A stretch of DNA of 64,000 nucleotides from Ohtaekwangia koreensis (GTDB taxonomy: Bacteria; Bacteroidota; Bacteroidia; Cytophagales; Cyclobacteriaceae): positions 441,501 to 505,500 of the forward strand of contig NZ_FUZU01000002.1 in NCBI RefSeq assembly GCF_900167975.1, in the 5' to 3' direction. A model generated the notes under the pieces. The model saw only the letters and a program-made list of their open reading frames with translations. It did no database searches and was not told the origin of the DNA. Within the stretch, counting starts at the first letter, position 1, and each line of letters opens with the position of its first letter. A program made the position numbers and the translations under genes. This document shows positions 18,742 to 28,009 of the stretch, one piece after another.

Positions 18742-19767
18742 GTGAAAGCGATTGTACGAGTCAAGCCGTGGAAAGGCAAGAATCCTCCTAAAAGAATTCT
18801 TGTTATGCGTTTTCAAGCTTTGGGCGATACGATAATTACCTTGCCTTACTTGCAAAGTTTAAAGCGACAATATCCAGATACAACGCTACATCTGTTTACT
18901 CGAAAAGAGGTTGATCCTATACCTGGAAGTATAATCTTGTTTGATAGAATAATCTCGCTTGGAGGAAAAAGGAATGCCAAAGTCCAATTTCTTTTGTCCC
19001 TTGTTAAAATGCCGTGGTTGTGGAGTACTCGCTATGATGCAGTCATGGATTTACAAAACCATAAGTTTAGCAGAATAATACGCAAGTTGTTATGGACAAA
19101 AGCATGGGTCGAGTTTGATAGAACCTCGCCCATTTCGGCCGGAGAAAGAACAAGACAAACCATTGAAGCACTTTGGGATTGGAAGATACCATTGGATACT
19201 GCCTTTAAATTTAAATACAAAACAGATATAGCGCATCTGTTAAATTCACATGGATACAGATCAGGGAATGAACTTGTTGTTCTTAATCCTGCAGGTTACT
19301 GCGCATCCAGAAATTGGCCATTGCAATCTTATGTGGCGTTTGCTAAACTCTGGTTAAAGGAAAAACCAAATACACAATTTGTATTACTCTTACTTCAGAC
19401 GCATCATAAAAAAAGTGTATATATTCAAAGTGAATTAGCGGATCGGTGTATCAACCTTACAGGCCATGCAAATCAGACAGAAGCTTTTGAAGTCATTCAC
19501 ATGAGTAAATTTATGCTAACTGAAGACTCGGGGCTGATGCACATGGCATGGGTACAAGGTATACCAACGCTTGCTTTGTTCAGTTCTAGCAGAAAAGATT
19601 GGTCTGCTCCCCAGGGAAGTTGGTCGTATTGTCTTGATTCTTCCGATCTGGAATGTGGGCCCTGTGGTTTAGCAACATGCAAGTATGATGATAATCGATG
19701 CTTAACCCGATATTCTCCTGATTTTGTTTTTAATATAGCCATGCAATTAACTAAGTCATCAATCTAA
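18742..19767 (+). CDS. glycosyltransferase family 9 (heptosyltransferase-like)
   Basis: 341 residues from a GTG start. GT9 enzymes transfer heptose or related sugars from ADP-sugars in LPS-type core assembly. The N-terminal ILVMRFQALGDTIITLPYL motif and the C-terminal TEDSGLMHMAW acceptor/donor motif are characteristic. A Cys-containing segment (ECGPCGLATC) near the C-terminus is common in this family. It is the first gene of a five-gene plus-strand glycan operon; its TAA abuts the next ATG without a gap. Confidence 0.9.
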   Translation: MKAIVRVKPWKGKNPPKRILVMRFQALGDTIITLPYLQSLKRQYPDTTLHLFTRKEVDPIPGSIILFDRIISLGGKRNAKVQFLLSLVKMPWLWSTRYDAVMDLQNHKFSRIIRKLLWTKAWVEFDRTSPISAGERTRQTIEALWDWKIPLDTAFKFKYKTDIAHLLNSHGYRSGNELVVLNPAGYCASRNWPLQSYVAFAKLWLKEKPNTQFVLLLLQTHHKKSVYIQSELADRCINLTGHANQTEAFEVIHMSKFMLTEDSGLMHMAWVQGIPTLALFSSSRKDWSAPQGSWSYCLDSSDLECGPCGLATCKYDDNRCLTRYSPDFVFNIAMQLTKSSI

Positions 19768-20670
19768 ATGTTAGGAGTATATAAAAGATATCCGTTTCCT
19801 GTTTCCACAAGAACCAAGTTCTTCAACCTTTTTCGTTACTTCTTTACACATCCGGTCTTAGAGAGATTTCTTATAGCAAGGCTCTCAAAGGGTCAGAGCC
19901 GATGGTGGTCGAAATTTATTCCTCCGATATATTTTTACGAACGAGAAAGTGTCAGGAAAGCAGAACGGGATAATATACTATATGATCTCGACATCAGTAA
20001 ACTCATTGATCACTCACTTTACTTCTTTAGCATAAATGATCAAGTCTGGAAAAATCTGTTTAAAGAAATACAACCAGCATTTCATATAATCGATGCCGGT
20101 GCCAATATAGGTTTTCTGTCAATGAGTTTCGCCAGGCTTTGCCCGCTAGGCTTTATATATAGCTTTGAGCCCGATAGTGAAAACTTCGACTATCTCAAAA
20201 GAAACAGGGATAACAATAAGTTTTCAAATATTGCATTATTCAAAACGGCGTTAGGTGAACAACCTGGTAAAGGTGAACTATATAAATTATATAACAACAA
20301 TCCGGGGGCAAATCGTATTTTAACGAACAAGCCCAATCAGCATGTAATTTCCGAAACCATTGAAATATCCGTGCTTGATGATTTCAAGAAGACAGGTGCC
20401 ATACAGAAGGTTGATCTTTTAAAGATTGATGTTGAAGGGTTTGAACCCTTTGTACTGAAAGGTGCAAAAGAAATTATAAAAACCTGGCGCCCCATTCTTT
20501 TTGTTGAATTAGCAGAAGTAAACCTCCGTCAGCAGGGGTATACTGCAAAAAAATTAATTGAACTCATTGAAAGTTTTGACTACGATGTTAAGGATGCTCG
20601 TACAATGAGGCCAATCGACAGGGATTTTGAAAACCATCATACGGATGTGTTATGCTTTGCAAAAAACTAG
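19768..20670 (+). CDS. FkbM-family methyltransferase
   Basis: 300 residues. FkbM methyltransferases methylate hydroxyls of sugars or other small molecules with SAM. The domain runs from about residue 100: SAM-binding IIDAGANIGFLSMSF, the acidic FEPDSENFDYLKRN loop, and the late LLKIDVEGFEPFVLKGA motif. The N-terminal 90 residues are not assigned. It begins directly after the GT9 stop codon and is followed after 10 nt by a GT4 gene, so it probably methylates a sugar in the glycan built by this operon. Confidence 0.9.
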   Translation: MLGVYKRYPFPVSTRTKFFNLFRYFFTHPVLERFLIARLSKGQSRWWSKFIPPIYFYERESVRKAERDNILYDLDISKLIDHSLYFFSINDQVWKNLFKEIQPAFHIIDAGANIGFLSMSFARLCPLGFIYSFEPDSENFDYLKRNRDNNKFSNIALFKTALGEQPGKGELYKLYNNNPGANRILTNKPNQHVISETIEISVLDDFKKTGAIQKVDLLKIDVEGFEPFVLKGAKEIIKTWRPILFVELAEVNLRQQGYTAKKLIELIESFDYDVKDARTMRPIDRDFENHHTDVLCFAKN

Positions 20671-20680
20671 ATACTGATAT

Positions 20681-21790
20681 TTGAAAAAGAAAGTTTCCAT
20701 CTGGATACAAGGAGGGATTGGTGGAGGTATGTTTTCTCAAGGATACCCCGCCATTAATCAACTTATAGCCGGGCTCGCCACGCAATATGATATTGATATA
20801 TACTCGCAGCTTCCTGCTAACCCCGATTATATACCACAAGGTTTTAAATTTTATTCTCTCAACCGGAAGATAAAATCAGGGACGCTTCGGTGGATATATC
20901 TATTCTCTATCTTTTTCGTTAAGCACATCAAAAAACCATACAAGGTTTTGTTTAGTTTTTGGGGGTACCCTGCCGGAGCTATATCTGTTATACTGGGCTT
21001 GGTTATCAGGCGTCCTTCTGTTGTTTACTTGCATGGTGGCGACTCTGTTTGTATTCCATCTATACCCTATGGCGTATTTTGTGATTCTAAACGCGCCCGA
21101 ATCTGTCGTTGGGCCTATTCACGCTCATCGCGTTTATTAACCATAAGCCAATACCAGGCTTCGCGTTTAATAACCTACGGTATAGCAAAAGAAACTGATG
21201 TAGTTCCCTACGGTATAGATTCTTCTGTATTTACTTTTAAGGAAGACCGATTCGATACACCTTGCATACGGTTCATTCACGTTGGCAATCAAACTCCCAT
21301 CAAAGATCAACACACCATGTTGGAAGCGTTTTCGTTAATTGTTCAATATATACCCGCTACGTTAACAATTGTAGGTCCCGATTTTTTTGAAGGCCAATTG
21401 AAAACCTGGTGTATATCATTGGGCATCGAGAATCATGTCAAATTTATAGAGCCGCAGCCGAACGCAAGCTTGTCTGCCTATTATCACTGCGCAGAGATTA
21501 TGCTTCATACTTCTCTATATGAAGCTCAAGGATTTGTCTTTGCAGAAGCTGCTGCCTGCGGAACGCTTATAGCTGGTACGCGAGTGGGTATGTTAGCTGA
21601 TATGGGAGAAACCTGTGGAATTATTGTGGAACCTGGCCAATCAAAACTACTGGCAGAAAAAATTCTGGACATACTCAAGAAGCCAGAAGAAATAAAGGCA
21701 AAACGACTCGCTGCACTGCGATGGACTCAAAAAATAAATTCAGATTACACCATAAAAGAAATTTCTGCCATATTCGAACAGGTGATGTAA
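20681..21790 (+). CDS. glycosyltransferase family 4
   Basis: 369 residues from a TTG start, 10 nt after the FkbM gene. GT-B fold: N-terminal acceptor domain with a Gly-rich loop (GGIGGGMFSQG) and C-terminal GT1/GT4 domain with RFIHVGNQTPIKDQHTM and the E-x7-E motif in EAQGFVFAEAAACG. The donor sugar is unknown. It resembles the next gene closely enough (both end in a VGMLADMGE/VGLMADLSE-type motif) to suggest a duplicated pair. Confidence 0.9.
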   Translation: MKKKVSIWIQGGIGGGMFSQGYPAINQLIAGLATQYDIDIYSQLPANPDYIPQGFKFYSLNRKIKSGTLRWIYLFSIFFVKHIKKPYKVLFSFWGYPAGAISVILGLVIRRPSVVYLHGGDSVCIPSIPYGVFCDSKRARICRWAYSRSSRLLTISQYQASRLITYGIAKETDVVPYGIDSSVFTFKEDRFDTPCIRFIHVGNQTPIKDQHTMLEAFSLIVQYIPATLTIVGPDFFEGQLKTWCISLGIENHVKFIEPQPNASLSAYYHCAEIMLHTSLYEAQGFVFAEAAACGTLIAGTRVGMLADMGETCGIIVEPGQSKLLAEKILDILKKPEEIKAKRLAALRWTQKINSDYTIKEISAIFEQVM

Positions 21791-21851
21791 TTTTAGGCTA
21801 ACAATGTAATTCTATACTCATAAGCCAGGCATATATATTAACATTATACCC

Positions 21852-22958
21852 GTGAAACGAATTGCTATTCTGGGCAGAGGGGCGCACACTTTACCAACGT
21901 ACCGGGTATTGTTGAATGATCTGGCCGCACATTATTCCATCACACTTTACTCTGAAGTAGCAATGACTCCTGAATGGCTGCTTCTTGAACATAATTATGC
22001 TATAAAGTCTATTCCTAAAGGAAAATATCCGAGAAGGTTAAGAGATTTACTTTTACTCCTTTTGATTCTGCGTGATCATCTTAAAAATCCATTTGTATTG
22101 CTTCACGCGCACTCTACATATCCTACTGGGTTTATAGCTATACTTTTAAAGAAAATTTTCAAAATTCCTGTAGTGGTTGCATTGGATGCCGCCGAGGGAA
22201 GTGCTTTCCCTGAGATTGATTTCGGAGACCTATTAAGCAAGCGAAGAGCTAAATTGAACCAATGGGTAATAAACCAGGCATCGTTTGTAACAGCGTTAAC
22301 AAACTTCCACCGAGATCAGGTATATACCAATCTAAAGATAACCAAAAATATCAACGTTATACCCAGAGGTGTTGATCCTGCTAAATTTTCCATTGTAAAC
22401 ACACAAAAAGAAAATGATAGCATAACAATCCTGAGCGTTTCTTATCTAAGCCCGGTAAAAGATCCTGAAACACTTATAAGAACGTTCTTCCTCATTCAAC
22501 AAAGTATAAATTGTAAATTGATACACATCGGTCACGATTATATGAACCATGCGATTCAGCAACTGGTTAAGGAGATGGGTATTGAAGATAAAGTATTCTT
22601 TATGGGACACCTCGCCTATGAAGAAATTCCAGAGTACTACAAAAAAGCAGATCTCTTTCTTTTAACATCTGTTTATGAAAGCCAGGCCCTTGTCGTAGCA
22701 GAGGCACTCGCAGCAGGTATACCGGTAGCCGGAACTCATGTGGGACTGATGGCGGATCTTTCAGAAAAATGTTGCATTACAGTTCCACCAGGAAATTATA
22801 AAGCTTTAGCAGAAAGCGTTCTTGCGCTACTCAGTGATAAAGAAAGAATGAGTGCACTTCAGGAAAACGGCTATAACTGGTCCCGGCAAAATAATCTCGA
22901 TACCTGCGTTGCCACGTTACGTAATATATATGATCATCTCATCGTAATAAAACAATGA
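21852..22958 (+). CDS. glycosyltransferase family 4
   Basis: 368 residues from a GTG start. N-terminal acceptor domain, then a GT1/GT4 domain with VSYLSPVKDPETLIR, the FFMGHLAYEEIPEYYKKAD segment and the ESQALVVAEALAAG E-x7-E motif. It is a paralogue of the preceding gene by layout and motifs. The stop overlaps the next ATG as ATGA (22955-22958), so translation is probably coupled to the GT2 gene. Confidence 0.9.
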   Translation: MKRIAILGRGAHTLPTYRVLLNDLAAHYSITLYSEVAMTPEWLLLEHNYAIKSIPKGKYPRRLRDLLLLLLILRDHLKNPFVLLHAHSTYPTGFIAILLKKIFKIPVVVALDAAEGSAFPEIDFGDLLSKRRAKLNQWVINQASFVTALTNFHRDQVYTNLKITKNINVIPRGVDPAKFSIVNTQKENDSITILSVSYLSPVKDPETLIRTFFLIQQSINCKLIHIGHDYMNHAIQQLVKEMGIEDKVFFMGHLAYEEIPEYYKKADLFLLTSVYESQALVVAEALAAGIPVAGTHVGLMADLSEKCCITVPPGNYKALAESVLALLSDKERMSALQENGYNWSRQNNLDTCVATLRNIYDHLIVIKQ

Positions 22959-23983
22959 AGATAACTACAGTTATACCTACCAGAAATCGCCCGATGCACA
23001 TCAACCGGGTTTTACAAACCCTTCAGTCACAAACCAGACAAGCAGATGAAATTATTATAGTAGATTCAAGTGACGAGAAGAGTTACATCGATGAAGTCTT
23101 GAAACATTTTTCTCACTTGCCTTTAAAATGCATTCAATCATCAGCCTCAGTATGTATACAAAGAAATCGAGGTATTGCAGTTGCCCAAGGGGATTGGATT
23201 TTTTTATGTGATGATGATATAGAGTTAAATTCCGATTATTTGGAAAAATTAGAGCTATATACTAAATGTAATATTGAATGTGGAGCCGTGGCCGGACGTC
23301 TGCTTCAACAAGAAGATAATAGTTGGGTTGATCAATATCCAGTGAAGGGAGCAAAAGACTTAATCTGGCGATTTATATTTCAACTCTCAGTGTGGGGTGA
23401 TTTGCAAACAATAAAATCATCGTTCCCCATAAATATACCTCTTCTATATATAAAGAGATTTTATTCCCGAAGAGGTAATGACCTTACCCTTGCTGGTTGG
23501 CCGTTGATAACATCATGGAAAAAGGGTTCATTTCAAACTACAGTTTATTCACTTGGCGCAAATCTTATCAAACGTGATTGGTTGTTAGTATCGCCCTATG
23601 ACGAAGTGTTGGACCCGAGTGGTATAGGAGATAATTATGGAGTAGCTATTGGATTTCCTCAAAGCTTAGGCATTCATGTACTTGATACAACCTTTGCTTA
23701 CCATCACCGTGCACACGAGAATCGTCTTGATCGTACTCTGGCATATTACCGAAGAGTTTTAGCCCTGCATTACTTCATCAAGAAAAACAAAAAACATGGT
23801 ATCCTTACCACACCGTTCTTTATTTGGTCACTGACCGGGAATACGTTACTCTATATATTCAAGAGAAATAAAAAATTGGTTAGGGCAAATCTAAAAATCA
23901 TTGTCCTTATCCTGACGTCAAAGAATCCTTACTGGCTTGCATTCAAAAGAAAAGAAAAAGTAATTCGTCCGGATTTTACTTAA
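22955..23983 (+). CDS. glycosyltransferase family 2
   Basis: 342 residues, GT-A fold. The N-terminal VIPTRNRPMHINRVLQTL strand and helix, a DSSDE motif and the metal-binding CDDDIELN (about residues 88-95) are typical. A cysteine-containing EC-GAVAGRL segment follows. The C-terminal part is basic and hydrophobic and may sit on the membrane. It is the last gene of the plus-strand operon; its TAA overlaps the TAA of the opposing ABC transporter gene. Confidence 0.9.
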   Translation: MKITTVIPTRNRPMHINRVLQTLQSQTRQADEIIIVDSSDEKSYIDEVLKHFSHLPLKCIQSSASVCIQRNRGIAVAQGDWIFLCDDDIELNSDYLEKLELYTKCNIECGAVAGRLLQQEDNSWVDQYPVKGAKDLIWRFIFQLSVWGDLQTIKSSFPINIPLLYIKRFYSRRGNDLTLAGWPLITSWKKGSFQTTVYSLGANLIKRDWLLVSPYDEVLDPSGIGDNYGVAIGFPQSLGIHVLDTTFAYHHRAHENRLDRTLAYYRRVLALHYFIKKNKKHGILTTPFFIWSLTGNTLLYIFKRNKKLVRANLKIIVLILTSKNPYWLAFKRKEKVIRPDFT

Positions 23984-25740
23984 GACCTTGTCAACGTTTT
24001 ACTATCCAGGATTAAAATATGAGAAGCATACTGCTTAACAACGGGATCATGTGAAGCCAAAATGATAGTCTTACCCTGCCTGCATAAAGATTGCAGTTGC
24101 TCCAGTATATATACTTTATTTTTCGTGTCTAGCTGATTCGTTACCTCGTCCAAGAGCAATACATCAGGATCACGGTATAGAGCCCGCGCTAAACAAAGTC
24201 TTTGACGCTGGCCGCCTGAAAGCGTTATACCATTTTCCCCTATAGGTGTATCAAGTCCTGCCGTTAGCAGGTCAATAAAATCATTTATACCAGCTAAAGC
24301 TATAGCTGCTTTTACTTTGTTTCTGTCAATAGCAACGTGCTGTTCTCCGAAGGCAATGTTATGAAGAATTGTATCCTGAAGAATGACCGGAGATTGCGAC
24401 ACCACACCGAGCCTGGATTGCCATGCCTGAATTGATTGTTTATCGAGACAAACATTATTATCAATAATAATTTCACCCGCATAATCCTGTATAATTCCGG
24501 CCAAAATATTCAGCAATGTTGTTTTACCTGTTCCTGAGGGGCCTTGCAACATTACAAAATCACCTTTTGAAATTTTAATATTTATATTGTTTAACAGCAA
24601 TGATCTTGTTTTATCCGCATATTGAAATGAGAGAGCCTTTAACTCTATGCTTGTCTTAAAGTCAACCGAATCACTATTTTCATTCAGGAAATTTTCCGGG
24701 AAGTCATCAAGATTTTCTTTCAAAGTTGATACTGTATATGCATAAGACTGAATTTGAGACAAGCTTTGCAAAATTCGATTGAGCGAGGGCATAATGCGAT
24801 ACAAAGCCAATGAAATTAGTCCGATGAAAACCATTATATACTTGGCGTCAGCATTTGATGTACGCGCATATATAATCATACCAGCGAACAAAACTATTCC
24901 GATGGTCTCCAGTATACGTGTTGGAAGACTTGCGAAAGTTTTAAGCTTAGCTAGTTGTGTTGTTGTTATTTTACTTATATGTATAAATTGATTGATAAAA
25001 TAATCTTCCTTTTGGTATATTCTCGCTTCAGCATAACTACTTATACCTTGTGTTAAAATTATATTCGTAACAGGAGTAAGGTCACGAAATGATTTATCTG
25101 TTTTAAGGATTACATTTTTCCTAAAGAAAAAATAAAAAATAATCACCGGCATACATAAAATGATGAAGATAAAGAGAATGCGATAGTCAAACCAGGTTAT
25201 AATACTAATCATCATCACACAAATCACCACATCGGTTATAAGCAGGAAATAGCTATTTACTACGTAATTAATAAATTCGAAAGGAGTGTCTTTAATTTTC
25301 CGAAATGTTTCAGCCGAATTTGTTTGCGCATAGTCCGTCCACTTCAAGCGGTAAAAGCGATGATAAATACGTTTTGAAAAATCCAGATAAAGCTGATTCA
25401 AAAAATCCAGCTGTTTATGCATTTGCCATACTGAAAATATATTTTTCAAAGCAAACGTTAAAATTATACCTACTACTAAAACAATCCAGGAAATTGATTC
25501 CATCAAAAGGATTACACTTCTCAATACTTCCGGTGCCTGCTGAGATTTATCAGGGTCAATGAGATAGTAAAATAATGGAAGAATAATTGTTAGTGAAAAG
25601 ACCTCTAACAATGCCACACCAACAGAGATCGCTATATTTTCTATAGCCTTCAACCTCTGCTTGCGAGAAAGCAATCGTAAGATTTGAAAAACTCCAGGAA
25701 AAAATGAAGCATTCAAAATTGACTTCCCAGTATGAGGCAT
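23980..25740 (-). CDS. ABC exporter, fused permease and ATPase
   Basis: 586 residues, half-transporter of the MsbA/lipid-linked or glycan exporter type. Six TM segments lie between about residues 35 and 330. The C-terminal ATPase has Walker A GPSGTGKTTLLN, signature LSGGQRQRLCLARAL and Walker B DVLLLDE followed by VTNQLD in place of the common ATSALD. It is the last gene of the six-gene minus operon, 12 nt after the first radical SAM gene, and would be expected to export the product of that operon or of the opposing one. Substrate unknown. Confidence 0.9.
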   Translation of the reverse strand: MPHTGKSILNASFFPGVFQILRLLSRKQRLKAIENIAISVGVALLEVFSLTIILPLFYYLIDPDKSQQAPEVLRSVILLMESISWIVLVVGIILTFALKNIFSVWQMHKQLDFLNQLYLDFSKRIYHRFYRLKWTDYAQTNSAETFRKIKDTPFEFINYVVNSYFLLITDVVICVMMISIITWFDYRILFIFIILCMPVIIFYFFFRKNVILKTDKSFRDLTPVTNIILTQGISSYAEARIYQKEDYFINQFIHISKITTTQLAKLKTFASLPTRILETIGIVLFAGMIIYARTSNADAKYIMVFIGLISLALYRIMPSLNRILQSLSQIQSYAYTVSTLKENLDDFPENFLNENSDSVDFKTSIELKALSFQYADKTRSLLLNNINIKISKGDFVMLQGPSGTGKTTLLNILAGIIQDYAGEIIIDNNVCLDKQSIQAWQSRLGVVSQSPVILQDTILHNIAFGEQHVAIDRNKVKAAIALAGINDFIDLLTAGLDTPIGENGITLSGGQRQRLCLARALYRDPDVLLLDEVTNQLDTKNKVYILEQLQSLCRQGKTIILASHDPVVKQYASHILILDSKTLTRS

Positions 25741-25752
25741 CCGAGCTGACGG

Positions 25753-27162
25753 TTAAAAACTATTAGTAGAAAACTTCTGCAATTGCATTCCCAACTTAGC
25801 TACAACGGATTTTACTTTCATTTTAATTGCGGATGTATTTCTGTTTATATTTCTGGCTTTGAAATAATTTACTTCGCTTACAACTCGGGTCACCGCATAG
25901 TCATAATACTTCCGCGAATACATTCGCTCGAAATCTATTTGACGGTCGGTGGTGGTAGTCCAGTCAAGGTCTGGTGTTTGAGATGCCTCGACTTCCTGGT
26001 ATAGCTCTGTTCCTTTGATGGGATACGCTACTGTGATGGTAAAATGATCCGGGTTAGATTCTTTTAAGTGCTTTATAGTTTCTTCAATGTCTGCTTCTGT
26101 TTCACCGGGATAACCAAGCATGATGAAGGTTCCGGTCTGAATACCAAATTGCTTGGTAAGCTTGATCATGTCTCGCACTTGATTTACATCTACTCTCCGA
26201 TCCATAAGATCTATCACCCGTTGCGACCCGCTCTCTGCACCAATCCATACACGAAAGCAACCTGTTTCCTTCAACATTTTTATGACGTCTTCATTCATGC
26301 GGTCAGCACGGGTAATGCATTCGTATGGAATTATGACATCTCTCTTTTTTAATTCATCCCTGAAAGCCGTTAGCCATTTATGACTGATTGTAAATACATC
26401 GTCCACAAACCATAGTGTATCCGGATTGTATTCTTTTTTGATCATCTCTAACTCCTGGGCGACTTTCTCAGGTGATCTTCTTCTATAGCTTAACCCATAC
26501 ACTGCACGACTGCACCACTTACAGGTATAGGGACATCCGCGCATCGTACTCACAGAAATTGCATTTGTGCCATGAAATTTTTTCCATGCATCAAGGTATA
26601 AATGAAGGTCTATCTTTTTCCGATTCGGAACAGGAAGCTCATCAAGGTCTTTGATCTTATCACGTTCGAGTGTTTCGATCCGTTTACCTTCATACAAAAA
26701 AGATATACCGCGTATTTTATCCAATGCATCTTTTGGTATAGATACGCCAACCGTATTATTTATTGTATGGATAAGCTCCAACATTGTTTCCTCGCCTTCG
26801 CCCAGCACAACAAAGTCAGCACCACTATTTAAATAGTTCTCAGCATTGTAACGAACATCAGGCCCGCCAAGAATAATTTTACTATTCGGTAAACTTTCAT
26901 TTATATACTGGACGATCTCTAACACATTTAGCTTCGTCATTAGGTTGGCATATATACCAATGATTTTGGGTTGATGCTCGAGCAGGTATTGACGGAATTT
27001 ATGCTTTGTTGAGAATGTAGTATCAAAAACATCATTATCGATACCATGTTGCTCCAGGTAAGCCGATATATAGAGTATACCTAATGGGGCGTAAGGTCGC
27101 ATGATCTGCTGCTCCTTTACATCATCCGCCAGAAAATAACCATGCGTTAGAAGAACACTCAT
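25753..27162 (-). CDS. B12-binding-domain radical SAM protein (BchE-like)
   Basis: 469 residues. An N-terminal cobalamin-binding-type Rossmann domain (about 1-135: PYAPLGILYISAYLE, ILGGPDV, GEGEETMLEL) precedes a radical SAM core. The 4Fe-4S cysteines are Cys210, Cys214 and Cys217 in RGCPYTCKWCSR. A second SAM-core landmark is IGAESGSQ. The N-domain has no D-x-H-x-x-G base-off motif, as in BchE-type proteins. The ATG overlaps the preceding methyltransferase stop as ATGA. It is a paralogue of the radical SAM protein two genes upstream. Reaction unknown; methylation or ring formation are both possible for the class. Confidence 0.9.
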   Translation of the reverse strand: MSVLLTHGYFLADDVKEQQIMRPYAPLGILYISAYLEQHGIDNDVFDTTFSTKHKFRQYLLEHQPKIIGIYANLMTKLNVLEIVQYINESLPNSKIILGGPDVRYNAENYLNSGADFVVLGEGEETMLELIHTINNTVGVSIPKDALDKIRGISFLYEGKRIETLERDKIKDLDELPVPNRKKIDLHLYLDAWKKFHGTNAISVSTMRGCPYTCKWCSRAVYGLSYRRRSPEKVAQELEMIKKEYNPDTLWFVDDVFTISHKWLTAFRDELKKRDVIIPYECITRADRMNEDVIKMLKETGCFRVWIGAESGSQRVIDLMDRRVDVNQVRDMIKLTKQFGIQTGTFIMLGYPGETEADIEETIKHLKESNPDHFTITVAYPIKGTELYQEVEASQTPDLDWTTTTDRQIDFERMYSRKYYDYAVTRVVSEVNYFKARNINRNTSAIKMKVKSVVAKLGMQLQKFSTNSF

Positions 27163-27956
27163 CTTAGTCGCAGGTCGATGATAAAATGATCAGCCATGCC
27201 TGAGAGAAATGAAAAGCCAGAAACTTTTTTCTCCATTACATTCAATCCAAACAACAAGCGCTTTCTACTTGAAAAGAAATTTTCGAGATAGGAAGGTGGC
27301 AGTGCGAACCCAACGGGCTTACGGCTTATCACTTTAAAATTTTCTGACGACCACATCTTTATTTGTGAGGGTTTGAAATACCAGGTTTTAACAGCCGTAC
27401 CATGAAGATCGGCAACTACTTCAGTGCTGGTCCACCTGCGGAAAATATTCTTAAACTGAAAGCGGGTGAGGAAGTATATAGATTCCCACAAACAAAATTT
27501 AGGCATGACCACCGCTATAAATCTTCCTTTCGGAGATAAGATAAGCGGTAATTTTTGAAGTAATTTTTTAAACGATTCAGGATTAATGCAATTCAATCCT
27601 CCGAAGTTTGAGAAGACGAGATCAAATTTTTTATCAAACAATGTTTCATCGAAACTATCAAGGTCAAGGTAATGGGAGCTTATTTTACTTTGCATCGAAA
27701 ACTGATGAGCTTTCTGTTGCGTCACCTTCAACATCTCTTCTGATACATCAGTGGCCACTATATTAAAACCCTTTTCACTAAACAAAACAGCGTCCTCACC
27801 GGTGCCACAATTCAATTCCAGAATTTCAAGTCCACTTAACTGTGGTGTAATCTCTTCAAGGTAGCGCCATACTTGTTTACGCTGTAACTGTCCAATAGCG
27901 CTCTGTGTAAAAACAGAGTCGTAGGCAGAGGCGATGTGATCGAATGGAGCAGCCAT
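27159..27956 (-). CDS. class I SAM-dependent methyltransferase
   Basis: 265 residues from the ATG at 27956, where the sequence begins AAPFDHIASAYDSVF, the usual opening of this methyltransferase type. A TTG at 28013 overlapping the upstream stop would give 284 residues and is the alternative start. SAM motif I is LEILELNCGTGED, with the acidic ATDVSEEML following. It is sandwiched between two paralogous B12 radical SAM genes in one operon and overlaps the next ATG by 4 nt. It may act on the same substrate as those enzymes; substrate unknown. Confidence 0.85.
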   Translation of the reverse strand: MAAPFDHIASAYDSVFTQSAIGQLQRKQVWRYLEEITPQLSGLEILELNCGTGEDAVLFSEKGFNIVATDVSEEMLKVTQQKAHQFSMQSKISSHYLDLDSFDETLFDKKFDLVFSNFGGLNCINPESFKKLLQKLPLILSPKGRFIAVVMPKFCLWESIYFLTRFQFKNIFRRWTSTEVVADLHGTAVKTWYFKPSQIKMWSSENFKVISRKPVGFALPPSYLENFFSSRKRLLFGLNVMEKKVSGFSFLSGMADHFIIDLRLR

Positions 27957-28009
27957 GCGAGTATAGGTTATGAAGTAAGCATTACAAATCTGAACTGTAT
28001 TCTCATGTG

